NCBI GenBank assembly: GCA_022539475.1
Contig: VCMS01000150.1
Location: 84,423 to 148,422 of the forward strand
Reading direction: 5' to 3'
Source: Gracilaria domingensis
Lineage: Eukaryota; Rhodophyta; Florideophyceae; Gracilariales; Gracilariaceae
Length of the DNA: 64,000 bases
The notes under the pieces were generated by a model. The model was not told where the DNA came from. It made no database searches and saw only the letters and a program-made list of their open reading frames with translations. The position numbers and the translations under genes were made by a program. Positions 45,177 through 56,476 of the stretch are shown one piece after another; the stretch's first letter is position 1, and each line of letters starts with the position of its first letter.

Positions 45177-46430
45177 ATGTTCGGTTCTTCTGAACAGCAC
45201 GGAAGGTTTATCGCCTCTGCAACCGGATTCCCCGGCGTCTACCCTGTAAAGGCCGTTGTATCTCTTTCCCCATCAAATAGACAAGCGACGCCTCAAGGCA
45301 CCTTTGCGAAGGCCAGCACGGAGCCGAACTCAGGGTTTGGAAGTGGGATATGTAATGGAGGAGTGTCCAAGGTAGAGCAGGACGTCAACGTCAACGATCC
45401 TGATGCAACCAGTGACAATGGTGGTGCAAATGGTCCGGGAACTATCACAGCAGGGTTGCCCGACGTGGGCGAGCGCTTGGTGCACGTAGCGGAAGTGGAG
45501 ACGATATGTGTAGGAGATACACTGGACATTATGTTTGTACCACTGTCTACGGAAGACCGCATCCGGCTGTCTAGCGGGCAGTCGATGGCAAATCTGTTTC
45601 GCGAGCTACACCCAGACTTCCCGGAAAGCGAAACCGAAAGACCAGGGTCTGAAATTGGTGGACAAAATGAGGATGGCAACGAGAAAGTCCCCATGAATAT
45701 GTCAGATGACGAGTACATGGATCAAGTGTTTGCGCGCCTTCGCCATGTGCACAAAGAGAGGCCTCCGTCGAGTCAAAGAAAAGAAAGCCTCCTTGAGCTT
45801 CTAGGGGATACTCAGGTTTATGAAGGCCCTTCCGGGTGTGACGAAGAGCTGAAAGATGTCCCTTCAGGGCCAGCGACCAATAGCCCTGATGCGACTGTAC
45901 ATGCCAGTCCAAGTTAGCTTATTGCTGCACCTCAGGAACCAGAAAGTTGTAAGGACGCGCTTGGAGGCTTTGACTCCAGTGGATTGCATTCTAGGTTCAA
46001 GTGAGCCTCAAGCTACGATACCTAGCGAACATGATGGGTTGCAGGGAAGCGGCGCACCAGTGTCTAAGGCCGCAATTCAAGAAAGTCCTGAAGAATCCCC
46101 GAAACTGGGGGAGCGTGTGAAGCGTAAGAAGTCATCTCGGAGGAAGGGTGCGAAGGCTCCAGGAGAAGGTGAACAAGCGCGGCAGCAAAAGAGGCGCCGT
46201 ACGTGAGTTGAGGGTATGAATCCTGACGTTCATGACTGCGTCTACGAAGATTGCGGTAAATGGCTTGCGAGTCGCTAAAACCTCACGATTCAACAAAGAG
46301 CGTATGTAACGAATATCCGTTCAGATGCAATGTGCCCAACTGCGGTAAGCCGTTTATGTGGCAATCAAGTACGGCCTGACACCAATCTACTACTACCCTA
46401 ACCATGCCGAGTTCCTTCCGGGCGCAGTCA
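45177..46430 (+). pseudogene. C2H2 zinc-finger protein, broken
   Basis: The frame 45177-45917 encodes a 246-residue acidic, Ser/Pro-rich region (STEDRIRLSSGQSMANLFRE, SDDEYMDQVFARLRHVHKE). It shifts near 45900 into a second frame to 46204 with a basic, lysine-arginine-rich end (RVKRKKSSRRKGAK). Past a TGA at 46204 the same frame reads HDCVYEDCGKWLASR then TAA (46276) and NLTIQQR, a C2H2 finger with CX4C spacing. A frame change then gives YPFRCNVPNCGKPFMWQSS followed by TGA (46377) and HQST, a second finger. The three stops sit where CGA, CAA and CGA would fit, each one C-to-T change away. A DNA-binding transcription factor is the likely ancestor. Confidence 0.65.
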
Positions 46431-46494
46431 AAATAGTAAGGTCGACCGAATCGAAGAAGCTCTTACTGCACGCCAAAATCCCGCCGCTGGTTCC

Positions 46495-46723
46495 CACTTG
46501 AGCAAGGGCACAGGGCTTGGCAGAGACCAACACGTACCAGGGGTACAGGCCTTCATGAGCATGGTAAGTTGTGGGTGTACAGTGTACACTGTACACTGTA
46601 CAGTGTACACCCACAACTTACACTGTACACTGTACAGTGTACACCCACAACTTACCATGCTCATGAAGGCCTGTACCGTCGTACGTGTTGGTCTCTGCCA
46701 AGCCCTGTGCCCTTGCTCAAGTG
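46495..46723. repeat. 229-bp nested palindrome built on GTACAC/GTGTAC
   Basis: Arm 46495-46537 is the exact reverse complement of 46681-46723. Inside it, GGTACAGGCCTTCATGAGC... at about 46541 pairs with the segment ending near 46678. The centre is itself palindromic (46564-46621), made of alternating GTACAC and GTGTAC words flanked by GTAAGTTGTGGGTGT and its complement. A further partial copy of the ACCCACAACTTACCATG word lies at about 46750. It is 65 bp downstream of the zinc-finger pseudogene. Confidence 0.95.
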
Positions 46724-47140
46724 TGTACACTGTACAGGGTATCCATATACACCCACAACTTACCATGGATCTCTGTACCAAGGGTATGTCAAATTGGAAC
46801 AGTACGTGTATGAGAATCGGAACGCCCAAGAGGTTGCGGGATCCCCGCATGGGAATATAATATATTGAATACTTTTCAATTTTTGATAGAAATAACATTT
46901 GTATACATTTAACTCAGAAATGTTTTGTAAACGTTCATTTTTAGTTTCACACAAGCATAAACACCAATTGCTACTTCCTTCGTTCGTGATTAATTAGATA
47001 GTCAAAGCAGTTACGCATTAAGTGCAAGATAGAACTCAGTTGCTTTTACGCATTTGTATGCTATTTTTGCAGTTAAGAATTAAACGATTAACTGAAGTAC
47101 TCAAAACAAGAGCACAATTTATTAAAATGAACTAGTTTGG
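46724..47140. other. AT-rich spacer
   Basis: AT-rich from about 46850 onward; no frame or repeat recognised beyond the partial palindrome word near 46750. Confidence 0.4.
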
Positions 47141-47141
47141 C

Positions 47142-48290
47142 TCATGGTGGGAGGGTTTCTTCCTCACTTTTCTCGAATCGAATAAAACTATGATTCAAAC
47201 GGCGGCGCTTGTATACGCGATATTCTTCTTGAGCTAAACGACGTTTTGCAGAAACCGATTCACTAATGTGGTGTAACCGACTTTTAACTTTACTATAAAA
47301 CTCCCAATCATTAGCAGATAGCCCATTCCATTTCATATACAAATTTGTTAAGCACATTGCAAAGTACAAAAATTTCTCATACTTCTATCTGACCAGCGGT
47401 GCTTTGTTGCAAATAAAGCCCATATGGATAATCTTTCAAAAACGACCAAACCAATTTTCAACAAAAATTCTATCCAACAAAACATTTCTGTTTCTTGCGA
47501 TATCCTCCGCGTGAAGCAACGCGGATTGGGGTTTGTTCTTCGGATGAATTAAACGAACGTCATCCCCACCAGGCTGGTAACCCTTATTAACAAATTTGAC
47601 CCAATGATCTTTTTGTAATGCATTTCTTCAACATCGTCAATCAATTTTTCATTCTCTCTAGCAGACAATGCTAGATTATGAAAATCCATATACTCATTAA
47701 AAAGATATACATATGTTTTTAGATCCAGGATATTCATTTGATCGTTCAATAGCGGTTTCATTTGACGGGACGGAAAAATCTGTTTTCAGCCGTAGATCTT
47801 GTGCTTTTTGCAAAACTAAAATTGTCTCCTTTGTATACTACCAGATAGACAATTCGAATGATCAAAAAAGCATTCCTTGCAAAACGAGCATGTAAAAATT
47901 TTTAAACAAACACTTTTCCTTATCAGTCAAGAAAAAATATATTTTTGTTCATCGGAAGAAGTGAGTTTTTAAACCTTTCGCTTGACAAAGAAAAAATAAA
48001 TTTTATGATCATACTTTTGAATGTGATGCATTTGATGCGAAACATATGCGACAAAAATTTCCAATGTCCACCATGTTTCAGCGTAGCCAACGTCATCAAT
48101 TGTACTTATTTGGCCGCGTATGTCCACCGACGTCCTTCTCCAACATCCCAATTAATCTTAATAAAGGACTAATTTTCCAAAACTTCCTTGAAACCTTGGA
48201 ACTCAGGTGCAGTAAAATTGGTCATATTCTGAATCGTCTGCGTTCAACCATCGGAGAAAATGTTTCGTAGATTGGACTATTAAAATCTTG
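47142..48290 (-). pseudogene. DDE_Tnp_4 (PIF/Harbinger-like) transposase
   Basis: On the minus strand, successive frames give a transposase in normal order. The N-terminal helix-turn-helix region contains FTAPEFQGFKEVLEN, INWDVGEGRRWTYAAK and LATLKHGGHWKFLSHMFRI (48260-48030). A middle part has DLRLKTDFSVPSN and ERSNEYPGS (about 47800-47740). The end has HWVKFVNKGYQPGG, IHPKNKPQSALL, RNRNVLLDRIFVENWFGRFW and a last open frame (47369-47142, CLTNLYMKWNGLS, RRLAQEEYRVYKRRR). In active relatives the KGYQ motif is preceded by Asp. Here it is Asn, so a catalytic residue is lost. Many stops and frameshifts. Flanking sequence is AT-rich. I could not find terminal inverted repeats. Confidence 0.68.
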
Positions 48291-48299
48291 TTCCAAATC

Positions 48300-48888
48300 A
48301 GAATGCTTCATCGGAGTGGGTGAAAAATGTTTCCAGCTCTACGCGCTGTTCCAGGGTTTAAAAGACGTTCTAGAGAATTGGTAGTGTCCTATCAAGTTTA
48401 AAAAGGTGCTGTGGGCGTCAGCAAAACGTTGAAAGAGCAAAGCCGAAGAACTGCGAAGCTACACTAATCTCAGGTGTTTAATTAGATATACTTAATAACT
48501 CGACCAACTTTGAAACTACTTAGTAGTCTAACTGGTTAATGAATGGCTTTCTGTAGCAATTGCTATTGCATTTTTCTACTTACGGCAGCAAAAAAGTAGA
48601 TAACTGTTTCTTTATTCATATTCTTCGTGGAAAATGGGTCTAACTTACTGTTTTACTTTGCAAGAAAATTGTTGCGAAACAAAAACAATTTCGCTCTATT
48701 GAAGACCGGTTTTTCTAAACTACTTGTTCGAAAATAAAAAATATAAAATGTTTGTCCTTCGGGAAAACCGTATGAAAATAAATGAAAGTGTATATTGAAG
48801 TCACCCTAATAGTATTCAACACATTTGAAGAAACGCGTGCAATATAGAACATTATGTTCTAATCGACTTTCCATCAAAAGGTTTTATT
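48300..48888. other. AT-rich sequence, no gene identified
   Basis: Possible 5' flank of the Harbinger-like remnant; nothing else seen. Confidence 0.4.
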
Positions 48889-49248
48889 TTGAATGCTTCA
48901 CAATACCACACTAAACCAAAACTAATTTTCGAGAACGCTCACAAGAAACTGGCAAAAAATTCTTATGACGACTTCATCAAACACAAAAATGAGTTACTCA
49001 GTTCAAAACTTTTAATCGATTTAAAATTTCCACCAGAAGAAGATAAACATCTAAAACATAAGGTAATAAATTCCGATATAAACCATAAACCTCTAAGAAA
49101 ATATTGCGTCTCCATTATTCAGAACAACATTAATGATGGTTGCAACAGCAAAAAAGGAGTCGCCATAATTTTCTGTTATGAAGAAATCAATTTTTTAAAG
49201 AAAAATCTTTCTAAGTCAAGAGTACAGGTTTTCATGTCTTTGATCTAA
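48889..49248 (+). CDS. Unidentified 119-codon open frame
   Basis: Lys/Asn/Ile-rich frame (KPKLIFENAHKKLAKNSYDD, NSDINHKPLRKYCVSI) from ATG or an upstream codon to TAA. I recognise no domain. It reads as real protein more than the neighbouring AT-rich frames do, but could be a fragment of a transposon gene on the strand opposite to the Harbinger-like remnant. Confidence 0.3.
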   Translation: MNASQYHTKPKLIFENAHKKLAKNSYDDFIKHKNELLSSKLLIDLKFPPEEDKHLKHKVINSDINHKPLRKYCVSIIQNNINDGCNSKKGVAIIFCYEEINFLKKNLSKSRVQVFMSLI

Positions 49249-49249
49249 T

Positions 49250-51299
49250 TTATTCGGCATCGACGCTGACGATGGTGAGGTCAGCAAGAGTAAAATATTT
49301 TTGTACCAATAGCGGTACTGTATGTAACGATTCACCCTAACATCAGGGTTTGGTGCCAGCAAATGCGCGCGCAAATGTTGTCTACCATGCACAGCATTTA
49401 CAGTATGTTTTGTTAATAGTTCCATTGCGTAAACAATCTGTCTTTAAATACATTACAGAAGCTAAGTTAAAAACTTTTTGTTATGTGACTGCAAGTTTTG
49501 AATTTGTACACAGCAACCTCCAACGAGACAAAAACTTTCAGACTGGGTGGTGCCTATAAATGTCTCTCTAAAACTTGGGAAGGCGATTTGGACGGAAGCA
49601 GACAACTTCATAAAAGGTGTACCCCTTCTGCTCTGTCTCCTACCCAGCGCGCTCTTAACAACTTCTCATTTCTTTCCGCACAATATCCCGCAGGCCATTG
49701 CCAGGCTAGCGCGATACTTGTCAACAATTGTTTCTTCTTTTTTAAAGAACATTTGCATTTTCTTTCCTGTTGGTAGTCTACAGTATGGCGTCCTCTAATT
49801 TTGGAGATATTTTTGTTATCTAGCCTCCGTTACCGAAAAATTTTAATCTGCCCTCACTCATCAAATATTAAATGGCTTATGCCACATATTGCGATAAAGT
49901 AGAAGATGTGAACAAAGACCCTGAGAAGAGCTCAAAGCTTTCTGTTGCCAATATCAAAACTTGTATAGAATCAGTAACGCTGCAAGCTTTTTGTCTCATT
50001 GAAGAGCTCGAGGCACGGCTGCAACCAATAAAATTGCAAAATATTGCAGCTCAAAACGTAATAAGCAATATATCTGTCTATTTGCCTTCATTTCGCAATA
50101 CATATTGCAATAGTAATGCTCTCAATATGCAATGCGCTTTCCAATAACCAAATGGCTTTGCAATATACTTGCAATAGCTATCTAAAAACAAAAAATTTTA
50201 AAAAAGTAAAATGTATCACGAACGCAAGACACCAATACTTTATAAAGAAACGAAGACAAATTTTCGCGAGCATAGCAAAATAATTCAATCAACCAAACAA
50301 AATTCCTTCTTCTGACACTAGCTGTTCTAGAGGAGGAGCAACACGATCAAAACGAGCACCATGTACTGCTTTAGAGACTAATTGATCGTCCCAAAAACGT
50401 TCATTCATCTTCAAAAACACGAAGGCTTCAAATATTCACGGTACAGTTGTCTTCTCGAATCAGTGGTGACGATTGAAAGTTTGATAGGATTCATCAAAGA
50501 CACCGTACAAAAGCATTCAGAAAACACTAGTTTTCAAACAGTACAGTTGCCAATCTCACTTTTTATCTGCCAGAAAACAAACATTATATATTTAATTCAG
50601 TTGCGGGTTTTGATAGGTTAACACTATTTTCTCACGTTTTACCTACATTCTATCAATGAAACGAGATTAATACATTTCAGTTCAGAATAATATCTGTTTT
50701 CCAAAATCAATATTTACCCAATATTGGATTATATTGCAATATGAATTTCAATATGAATTAAGAATGCAATACGAATTGCAATAAGGCTTAAGGCTTAAGA
50801 GTTGGCAATATGCAATATGTTTTGCACATTGCAATATATTGCAATAGCAATTTATTGGAAGACAGCCCTGGTCGAGCCTCGAGGGTGCAGATACGTTCGA
50901 GAAAGCTACGAATGAATTCGTCGAACCCTGATCTGAAAATTCATCTATGTCAACGTCAAACAATCTATCGAAGAGAGTAGACGCTCGTTTCCGATCCGTT
51001 ACGTTCAAAAAGGACAAAGAAAACCCAGCTGGTGGTGCAGCGAATTTTATCATTGATACTACTACTACTCTGAATCAAAACAACGCTTCTAAAATCTTCA
51101 AAGACGTTGATAGGACAAACGAAAGTTTTTGGCCAGTTAATGAGTAAATGTACACCGCAAGTTTTCCAAGAACGGATTAAAATGATACGCTGTGGATGGA
51201 ATAAATAACAGCTGGCAAATATCAAATTATTCAAAGATGAAGTGTGTAACATTAGATCAGAATTATCTCTCACAAAAATCGCGGTTGCAAGATTTTAAG
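49250..51299. repeat. AT-rich region with GCAATAT repeat clusters
   Basis: Two clusters rich in GCAATAT, ATTGCAAT and CAATATGC words lie at about 50035-50180 and 50700-50865. They enclose about 520 bp without a gene. The clusters read as imperfect inverted copies of each other, so the interval could be a foldback element. Frames at 49872 (91 codons) and 50382 (79 codons) have no motif. Confidence 0.45.
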
Positions 51300-52673
51300 T
51301 GTGGAGGCTGATCTGATCTTGCCGGACATTTGGCAGGGAAGACTGATTGCATGAAGTGTCCGGGGTGACCCCGGACACCTTTTTTCATATCTCCGCGAGG
51401 AGATAAAGAAGGCACAGCGTCGAGCCTGCGCTTCCTTTTGTCTCCACTCCTGCCCAGGAGCGCACGCCGCGTCCAGCTAGGGCCGCAACATCGAGAAGCA
51501 ATGTAGCGCGCGTCGCGCAAGGCGGCCACTACGCCGCAGAAGAATCGAACAACGCGCCGCGCCGCGCCGCCCCGTGACGCCGCAGAAAAATCTTGCCGCG
51601 CATTGCGTCCCGCCAACGCGACGGGGCAGAAACGACTTGGAGTGCGCGTCGCGCCGCGCTGGCGCGACGCCGCAGAAAATTTGGAACGCGCGTCGCGCCG
51701 CGCTGGCGCGACGCCGCAGAGACGAATTAGGGCGCGCGTCGCGCCGTGCTGGCGCGACGCGGCAGGGACGAATTGGAGAGCGCGCCATCTGCCGTGTCGC
51801 CACTCGCACGTTGCGGGTGGCGGCATGCTCAAACGAAGGAGACGGTAGGGATGCTCTCAAAGGCGCCGCTGGGCCGGTAGAGGACAACGCAAGGCACAAG
51901 CACTTTATGGGTACGCTCGATTTGAACGCATTACTTGCATTGCATCGCGTCTATCGTGACTGAAGCACCAGATCACCAACCATCGACTTACATAATAGAG
52001 CATCGTAAGTCAACATCACTACATGCTATGGATGGTGAGCAGGACTAGGATATTTATGACTAGACAATGAGCACATTACAACTTAGGGTATGCGAACCAC
52101 AAGAATTGTAGATATAAACCCCCGAGTTCGAGTCTTCGCAGCCAACGTAACTCGGACAGACCACTTCTCCCCTCACGACGACCCCCCCATCCTCTCTCAT
52201 CCCTCTCCCTCTCTGTCGTCGACCCTCTCCTTTGGCATCCCCACTTCCCTTTAGCACGGTCTGTGCTCCCCGGCCATCAACTATTCCCCCTCCCCCTTTC
52301 TTTCTCTCTACAGGCGGCTCGGTCTCCCGCCCTCCTACTTAAAGTTGTAGTGTGTGGCCCTCCGTTGGGCTCGTCTGCACACTGCAACGAATCTCATCGT
52401 ACCGACGCCCTTGTTCTACCCACGAACTGTGGACGTGCGGTGCAGTTACTAGCTACTTGGCTTACCCCTCTGTCGTCGGTTGCTGATCTCGACGTGAACA
52501 TTGAGACAGGCCTTGTTGCTTCAGTTCTGTTGTTCAGCTGTTGCGTTTATCGCTAAGCTACCGTATTATCTTTCGCCGTTTAGGCTGGTACTCTCGGGCA
52601 TTTGTTGTGTTGCTCTCCTTGGGTTTGTCACCACCCGCGCCGTTCCGTCTAATTACGAAAAGTTGCGTCCACA
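51300..52673 (-). mobile_element. Hairpin-minisatellite TIR element, copy D
   Basis: Left end TGTGGAGGCTG at 51300, right end GTTGCGTCCACA at 52673. The flanking pentamers TTAAG and CTAAG match at four of five positions. Hairpin 1 (51356-51378) has perfect 11-bp arms around a single G. Hairpin 2 (51388-51405) is TATCTCC-GCGA-GGAGATA. The GC-rich array at about 51480-51800 has units of 44-46 bp with GCGCGTCGCGCCGCGCTGG. The minus-strand block from 52673 aligns with the start of copy A (GGTGGTGACAAACCC, GGTTTATATCTACAATTCTT). No transposase seen. Confidence 0.8.
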
Positions 52674-52904
52674 CTAAGCAATCAAGAGCTCCAAATGATC
52701 ACTCTCGCAGATAGAGTGACTCCTCCAAAGTCAGTCAAACAGCCAAAAATGTACATGAATATCAGATCAGCGACGCTAAAGCGACTGTGAAGCAAAAAAA
52801 GAGCGAGTGAAATCAGTCTCGTGCCAAACCCGACTTCAAAGCTGCCAGAATCGTAACAGACAGTCAGGCACCTACCAATAAGGCGTATTTCAGAATGTTT
52901 GTTG

Positions 52905-53228
52905 AAACTGTTATAAAGTGCGCGTGAGCGACTTCTCAAGAGAATGTCCGGGAACGGTGGCATGGACATGCGAAAAAGATGATGTGAGGCCTTGTGAGCC
53001 GCCGTGTCAGAAAAGACATTCGCTGAAGGTATAAAGTAGTCCACAGCACTCTGAGATAAAACCAAGTAAGAAGACACTCGCACCCAAAAAAAAGTACCAC
53101 GGCTTCCCATAAGAGCCGTTGAAACGGTATTAATATTGCTATAAAACAGCATGGGAAACTTGCAGACAGACTGAGTGGCTTCTACGAGTTAGGATCCGTG
53201 CAAATGTAAACAAGACGAAAAACCTAGT
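52905..53228 (-). repeat. Dispersed repeat R1, copy 2
   Basis: Reverse-complement counterpart of 3940-4262. The longest minus frame here (52682-53152) shares residues with the plus frame of copy 1 (SQSAVDY, VFSD, PFPDI, RSRSRAL), so the ancestral repeat may have been coding or the match simply reflects DNA identity. Confidence 0.6.
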
Positions 53229-53393
53229 TTAAAGCACCCTGATATACCGTCATGTTGGCTAAGGTGTAACTAGCGGAAATCAGATTTATACAAAGCAAGC
53301 TTGCATAAGGAGTCGCAAAGCTCACTTGAAAACCTAAATAGTTCTCTTTCAACTTTTTGTTGTGCAATTTTTACGCGTTTGCATAGGTAGAAA

Positions 53394-53429
53394 GTTCACA
53401 AATATTCATGTTTATGAATATTTGTGAAC
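53394..53429. repeat. Perfect hairpin, 16-bp arms, 4-nt loop
   Basis: Arms 53394-53409 and 53414-53429 pair without mismatch; loop GTTT. Confidence 0.95.
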
Positions 53430-53653
53430 GTTTTGAACTATTTTGTGATAGTTAGAAAAAGGTGAAATTAAAAGGTTGCAAATTGTTGGCATATCTTGCT
53501 AACATGTCTGTAGAAAGCTTCATAAATTAAATCAGTTCTGGTATTCAAGGGATATGTCCTCCCAATTTGGGGCAACATGAACGTTTTTTTGCTTGCGTTT
53601 TTATTTGTTGGTATTCTATTGATCTAATCGCATCCTATGTCCAAAAACAAGGC

Positions 53654-53682
53654 AAAATGCGCCGTGTGACACGGCGCATTTT
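53654..53682. repeat. Perfect palindrome, 14-bp arms, 1-nt centre
   Basis: Arms 53654-53667 and 53669-53682 pair exactly around G 53668. A T run follows, so it resembles a bacterial terminator, but the context is eukaryotic. Confidence 0.95.
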
Positions 53683-53689
53683 TTTGAGA

Positions 53690-54796
53690 CAAAAGCCCAT
53701 CGTCTGCTACATTTTATGTAACAAAGTGTTAGATTTTAAAAATAAACCACGAAAACGAGAAGTCTACCAAAAATGATTTTTTAATGCGCCAAAAACAGAC
53801 AGTTAGCTAATTTCTTTACAATTTTCAGCTCAGATTAGATCAAATCTATTTATAGAAATGGTAGCGGCGCCAACAGTAAGAGCTTTGCGATAAATATCTC
53901 TTCCGGCGCCACCATGAACTTGTACAACTTACTGATGGCAGGGCTCCAGCTGCCACGGACATACACGTGGACTACTTCTACTAGAATGCCTAGTACAACA
54001 GTATCATCAAACTAGCGGCTTTTCTTACAGTACCACCCCTTTCCCCGTCACCTCTCACTATCTTACAGAAGCTGGAAACAACGGAATGTCAGAACAGTTC
54101 CTAAACGCAGTGTTTCATGAACTCTAAAATTCTTCGTCACCTTTCTTTCACCCGGTGCAGTGCCGTGGTGGCTTCCTGTCACCCAATTTCAGCGTCAATA
54201 AAAGCAATTGAAAATCCGAAAAGGTTTTAACTTCTATGCAATGCAAAAGTAAATGCAAAGTTCGAGACGCACGTCAGATGTGGTGCTGCAACAGATCTGA
54301 CATGGCTTTTAAACTTCGGCGTCTGCGTGTGTCTTCGTGTCAGTGCGACTGCAACGATTGCAGACTGCGGCTACCAGCCTGGCAGGCTGAGCCTGCAACC
54401 CAAAGTATAAGACTCCCCAAAACAAGCAGACTTCCAGCCTTTGTTTTGCGTCAAAATTATTTCCCAGTCCTGATCAATGTCAGGAGTCTTTGACTCACAT
54501 TATTGAGTCCCACAACACCCCAGAATCAGATATTCTCACAAGCAGCTCTGGTCGGCACTGCAGACTCCGCAAATTACGTCTATGTATCCTGTACTACGCT
54601 CAGCAGCCCTCTATCTTAATACAAAGGAAACCGACGTAAGCACCAAAGCAAACTCAAACCGGCACTAATGATTCGCAAAAGCAGGTCACGACTCTTGCGC
54701 AGGACGCGCAAACGTGTTCCGCCAGATAATCCGTTATAATTTCCAGGCTTTGTTACAAATAACAGCTGCAAGTACAATCAGGGCGCGCTTGGTTCT
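53690..54796. other. Intergenic, no gene identified
   Basis: A Cys/Arg-rich 85-codon frame at 54236 has no domain I recognise. Nothing else supported. Confidence 0.4.
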
Positions 54797-54835
54797 TTGT
54801 TTCATGCACCAAGAGGTTGGTTGTATGTTGTAACC

Positions 54836-55012
54836 ATGGGCGACATACAAATCGAAGACGAGCCTTTAAAGCCCAACAATGTCACTACTGAAACCGATAA
54901 GGCAAACGAAGACAAATCTACAACCAGAGTTGTACCACAACAAAGAGCGAAACCGATCTGTGTGCCTCGAGAAAACAGAACCAGGTTGTTGCGCACAAAA
55001 TACGTCAAATAA
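54836..55012 (+). CDS. Unidentified short open frame
   Basis: ATG 54836 in the context ACCATGGGC opens a 58-codon hydrophilic frame (MGDIQIEDEPLKPNN...) ending TAA. The overlapping next frame continues to 55142. No homology recognised. It may be the start of a gene truncated before the MED15-like remnant, or chance. Confidence 0.25.
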   Translation: MGDIQIEDEPLKPNNVTTETDKANEDKSTTRVVPQQRAKPICVPRENRTRLLRTKYVK

Positions 55013-55102
55013 AATTCATCAAACCCAAAACCTCCAGTTCAGAGAATGTCTTCGCGAAGCGACACCGCTGTTTGTAGTGATTGAGCTGCTCAGCGCTCAC
55101 GT

Positions 55103-55842
55103 TCATTCATATAGCTTTGCCGCGCGAGCGATGAAAGCATAAAGAGAGGCAGGTAGTGCATTTGCACGTGCCTCCATCACCATAAGGGTCTGGTTTTGAA
55201 CGTTAGCATCATGGTCGGGTGCTTGCGACACGAGGCTAGCAGCATGGGCGCCGACAGACGATGGAAGAGCGTGCGAAGCTTGCTGCTGAACGATAGATAT
55301 TTCGGAAGTAACACCAGCTTGTGGGAATTGTTGGCCATGTGAAGCATCTTGGTTAGTCGCAGGTTGGTGCGCAGCGCCTTTGAAGGCGACGAAACTTGTG
55401 CATTCGACACTATCGGGATCTGGACTGCTTTGTGCTGTGCGACAGGTGCCCTCAGATACTTCTGTCGGGCGTTGGGCGGCATATCGGCGAGAGCGGCCCG
55501 AAGTTTGGCGGAGGTTGCCTGATTGGCGTTCATTTGGAAGACACAGCGAAATGCATCGACATCCGTTGAGACGTTCGCAGTTGACCCTTCGCATGAATGA
55601 CAGCCGGAGCAGATACGGGTGGCCGAACGGCCGTCGTCTTCGCGCCAGGAAGCATTGAGCTCCTTCTTTCCTTCGGGACCAAACGGAGAGCGTCTAGTGG
55701 CTCAGGAATTATTTCTCTCAGTTTCTTGCGCTTTCTTTTGCTCGATAGGTTTTTCGAATCGTTCTGCTGAGTTTGGTGTCGTTGCGACTGAGGTTCTTGC
55801 GCTTGCTGCGGTTGCTGCTGCGATTGCGGCGGCTGCTACCGA

Positions 55843-55876
<34 letters not shown>

Positions 55877-56476
55877 GTTGTCCTTGTAACAATTGCTGTT
55901 AATAAGGTTCGTGCACTAATATTTGTTGCTGCAGCATCTGATGGCGTTGCAGCTGCTGTTGCCGTTTCCGTTGTAGCAGTGCTCTTGATGACGTCCCCGC
56001 TCTAATATTTGTTGCTGCAGCATCTGATGGCGTTGCAACTGCTTTTGTGACAACATTTGTTGGTGCTGAATGTATTGATTCTGCACTTGTAGATGAGAAG
56101 CGGACAGAGCCTGTACGGCAGGCATAATTTGCATACCTGCCATGCCTTGTACATTCTGCATGGCGGGCACGGGTTGAACGCCCTGTGCGACTCCTGCTGC
56201 GGCCGCGCCTTGTTCGGCGGCGCCCATTTGCTGATTTCGGCCGCGGGGAGACTGTTCCATGCGGCGCAGGCCCTCTGAGATCTTTTCAATGTAGTCATTA
56301 CGACTTAGGTCGTTCTCGAAGACGCCCATTTTGAAACCTCGCGATTAAACCTTGAGATCTGCGAGATCAAACTTAGGCTGACAAGTTTCGAGTAGCTTGA
56401 CAAGGATATCTTGACAGATGTTAATACGGTCGTTTTTTTTTATCTCTTGTTTCCAGCTTGCCTGCTCTGGCTCCAT
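55103..56476 (-). pseudogene. MED15-like protein: KIX domain and glutamine-rich region, broken
   Basis: From ATG 56476 (context CACCATGG) the minus frame reads MEPEQASWKQEIKKND, then DILVKLLETCQPKFDLADLK. It meets TAA at 56345-56347 and continues in frame as FKMGVFENDLSRNDYIEKIS followed by EGLRRMEQSPRG. That is the KIX domain layout of Mediator subunit 15, where three helices end near YLxKIS. A Gln/Met/Ala-rich region follows to about 55800, with poly-Gln from CAG/CAA runs. It is broken by a frameshift and by TAA 55899 and TAG 55836 at positions where Gln fits. C-terminal segments (55580-55380, then 55380-55103) are in different frames. MED15 links activators to RNA polymerase II in the nucleus. 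CBP/p300-type KIX is an alternative, but no other CBP domain is seen. TATA-like TATATAC lies about 50 bp upstream. Confidence 0.6.

Noticed and set aside
45571-45912. Minus-strand frame opposite the zinc-finger gene
   Set aside because: Shadow of the plus-strand coding region; the plus frame is longer and leads into recognisable fingers.
46560-46770. CRISPR-like array of GTACAC repeats
   Set aside because: Repeats are inverted and nested, with no regular spacers and no cas genes.
52100-52130. tRNA-derived SINE head (box B-like GAGTTCGAGTC)
   Set aside because: No box A at the right spacing, no cloverleaf, and the motif lies inside the hairpin-minisatellite element near a TATA-like sequence.
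53654-53690. Rho-independent terminator
   Set aside because: Hairpin plus T run looks bacterial, but the surroundings are eukaryotic transposon DNA and no gene ends here.
55836-56347. Alternative genetic code with TAA/TAG as glutamine
   Set aside because: TAA and TAG fall at Gln-like positions in the MED15-like gene, but all three stops appear in other decayed frames. The intact genes RBR, ACAD and gag end in TGA, TAA and TAG and contain no internal TAA or TAG.
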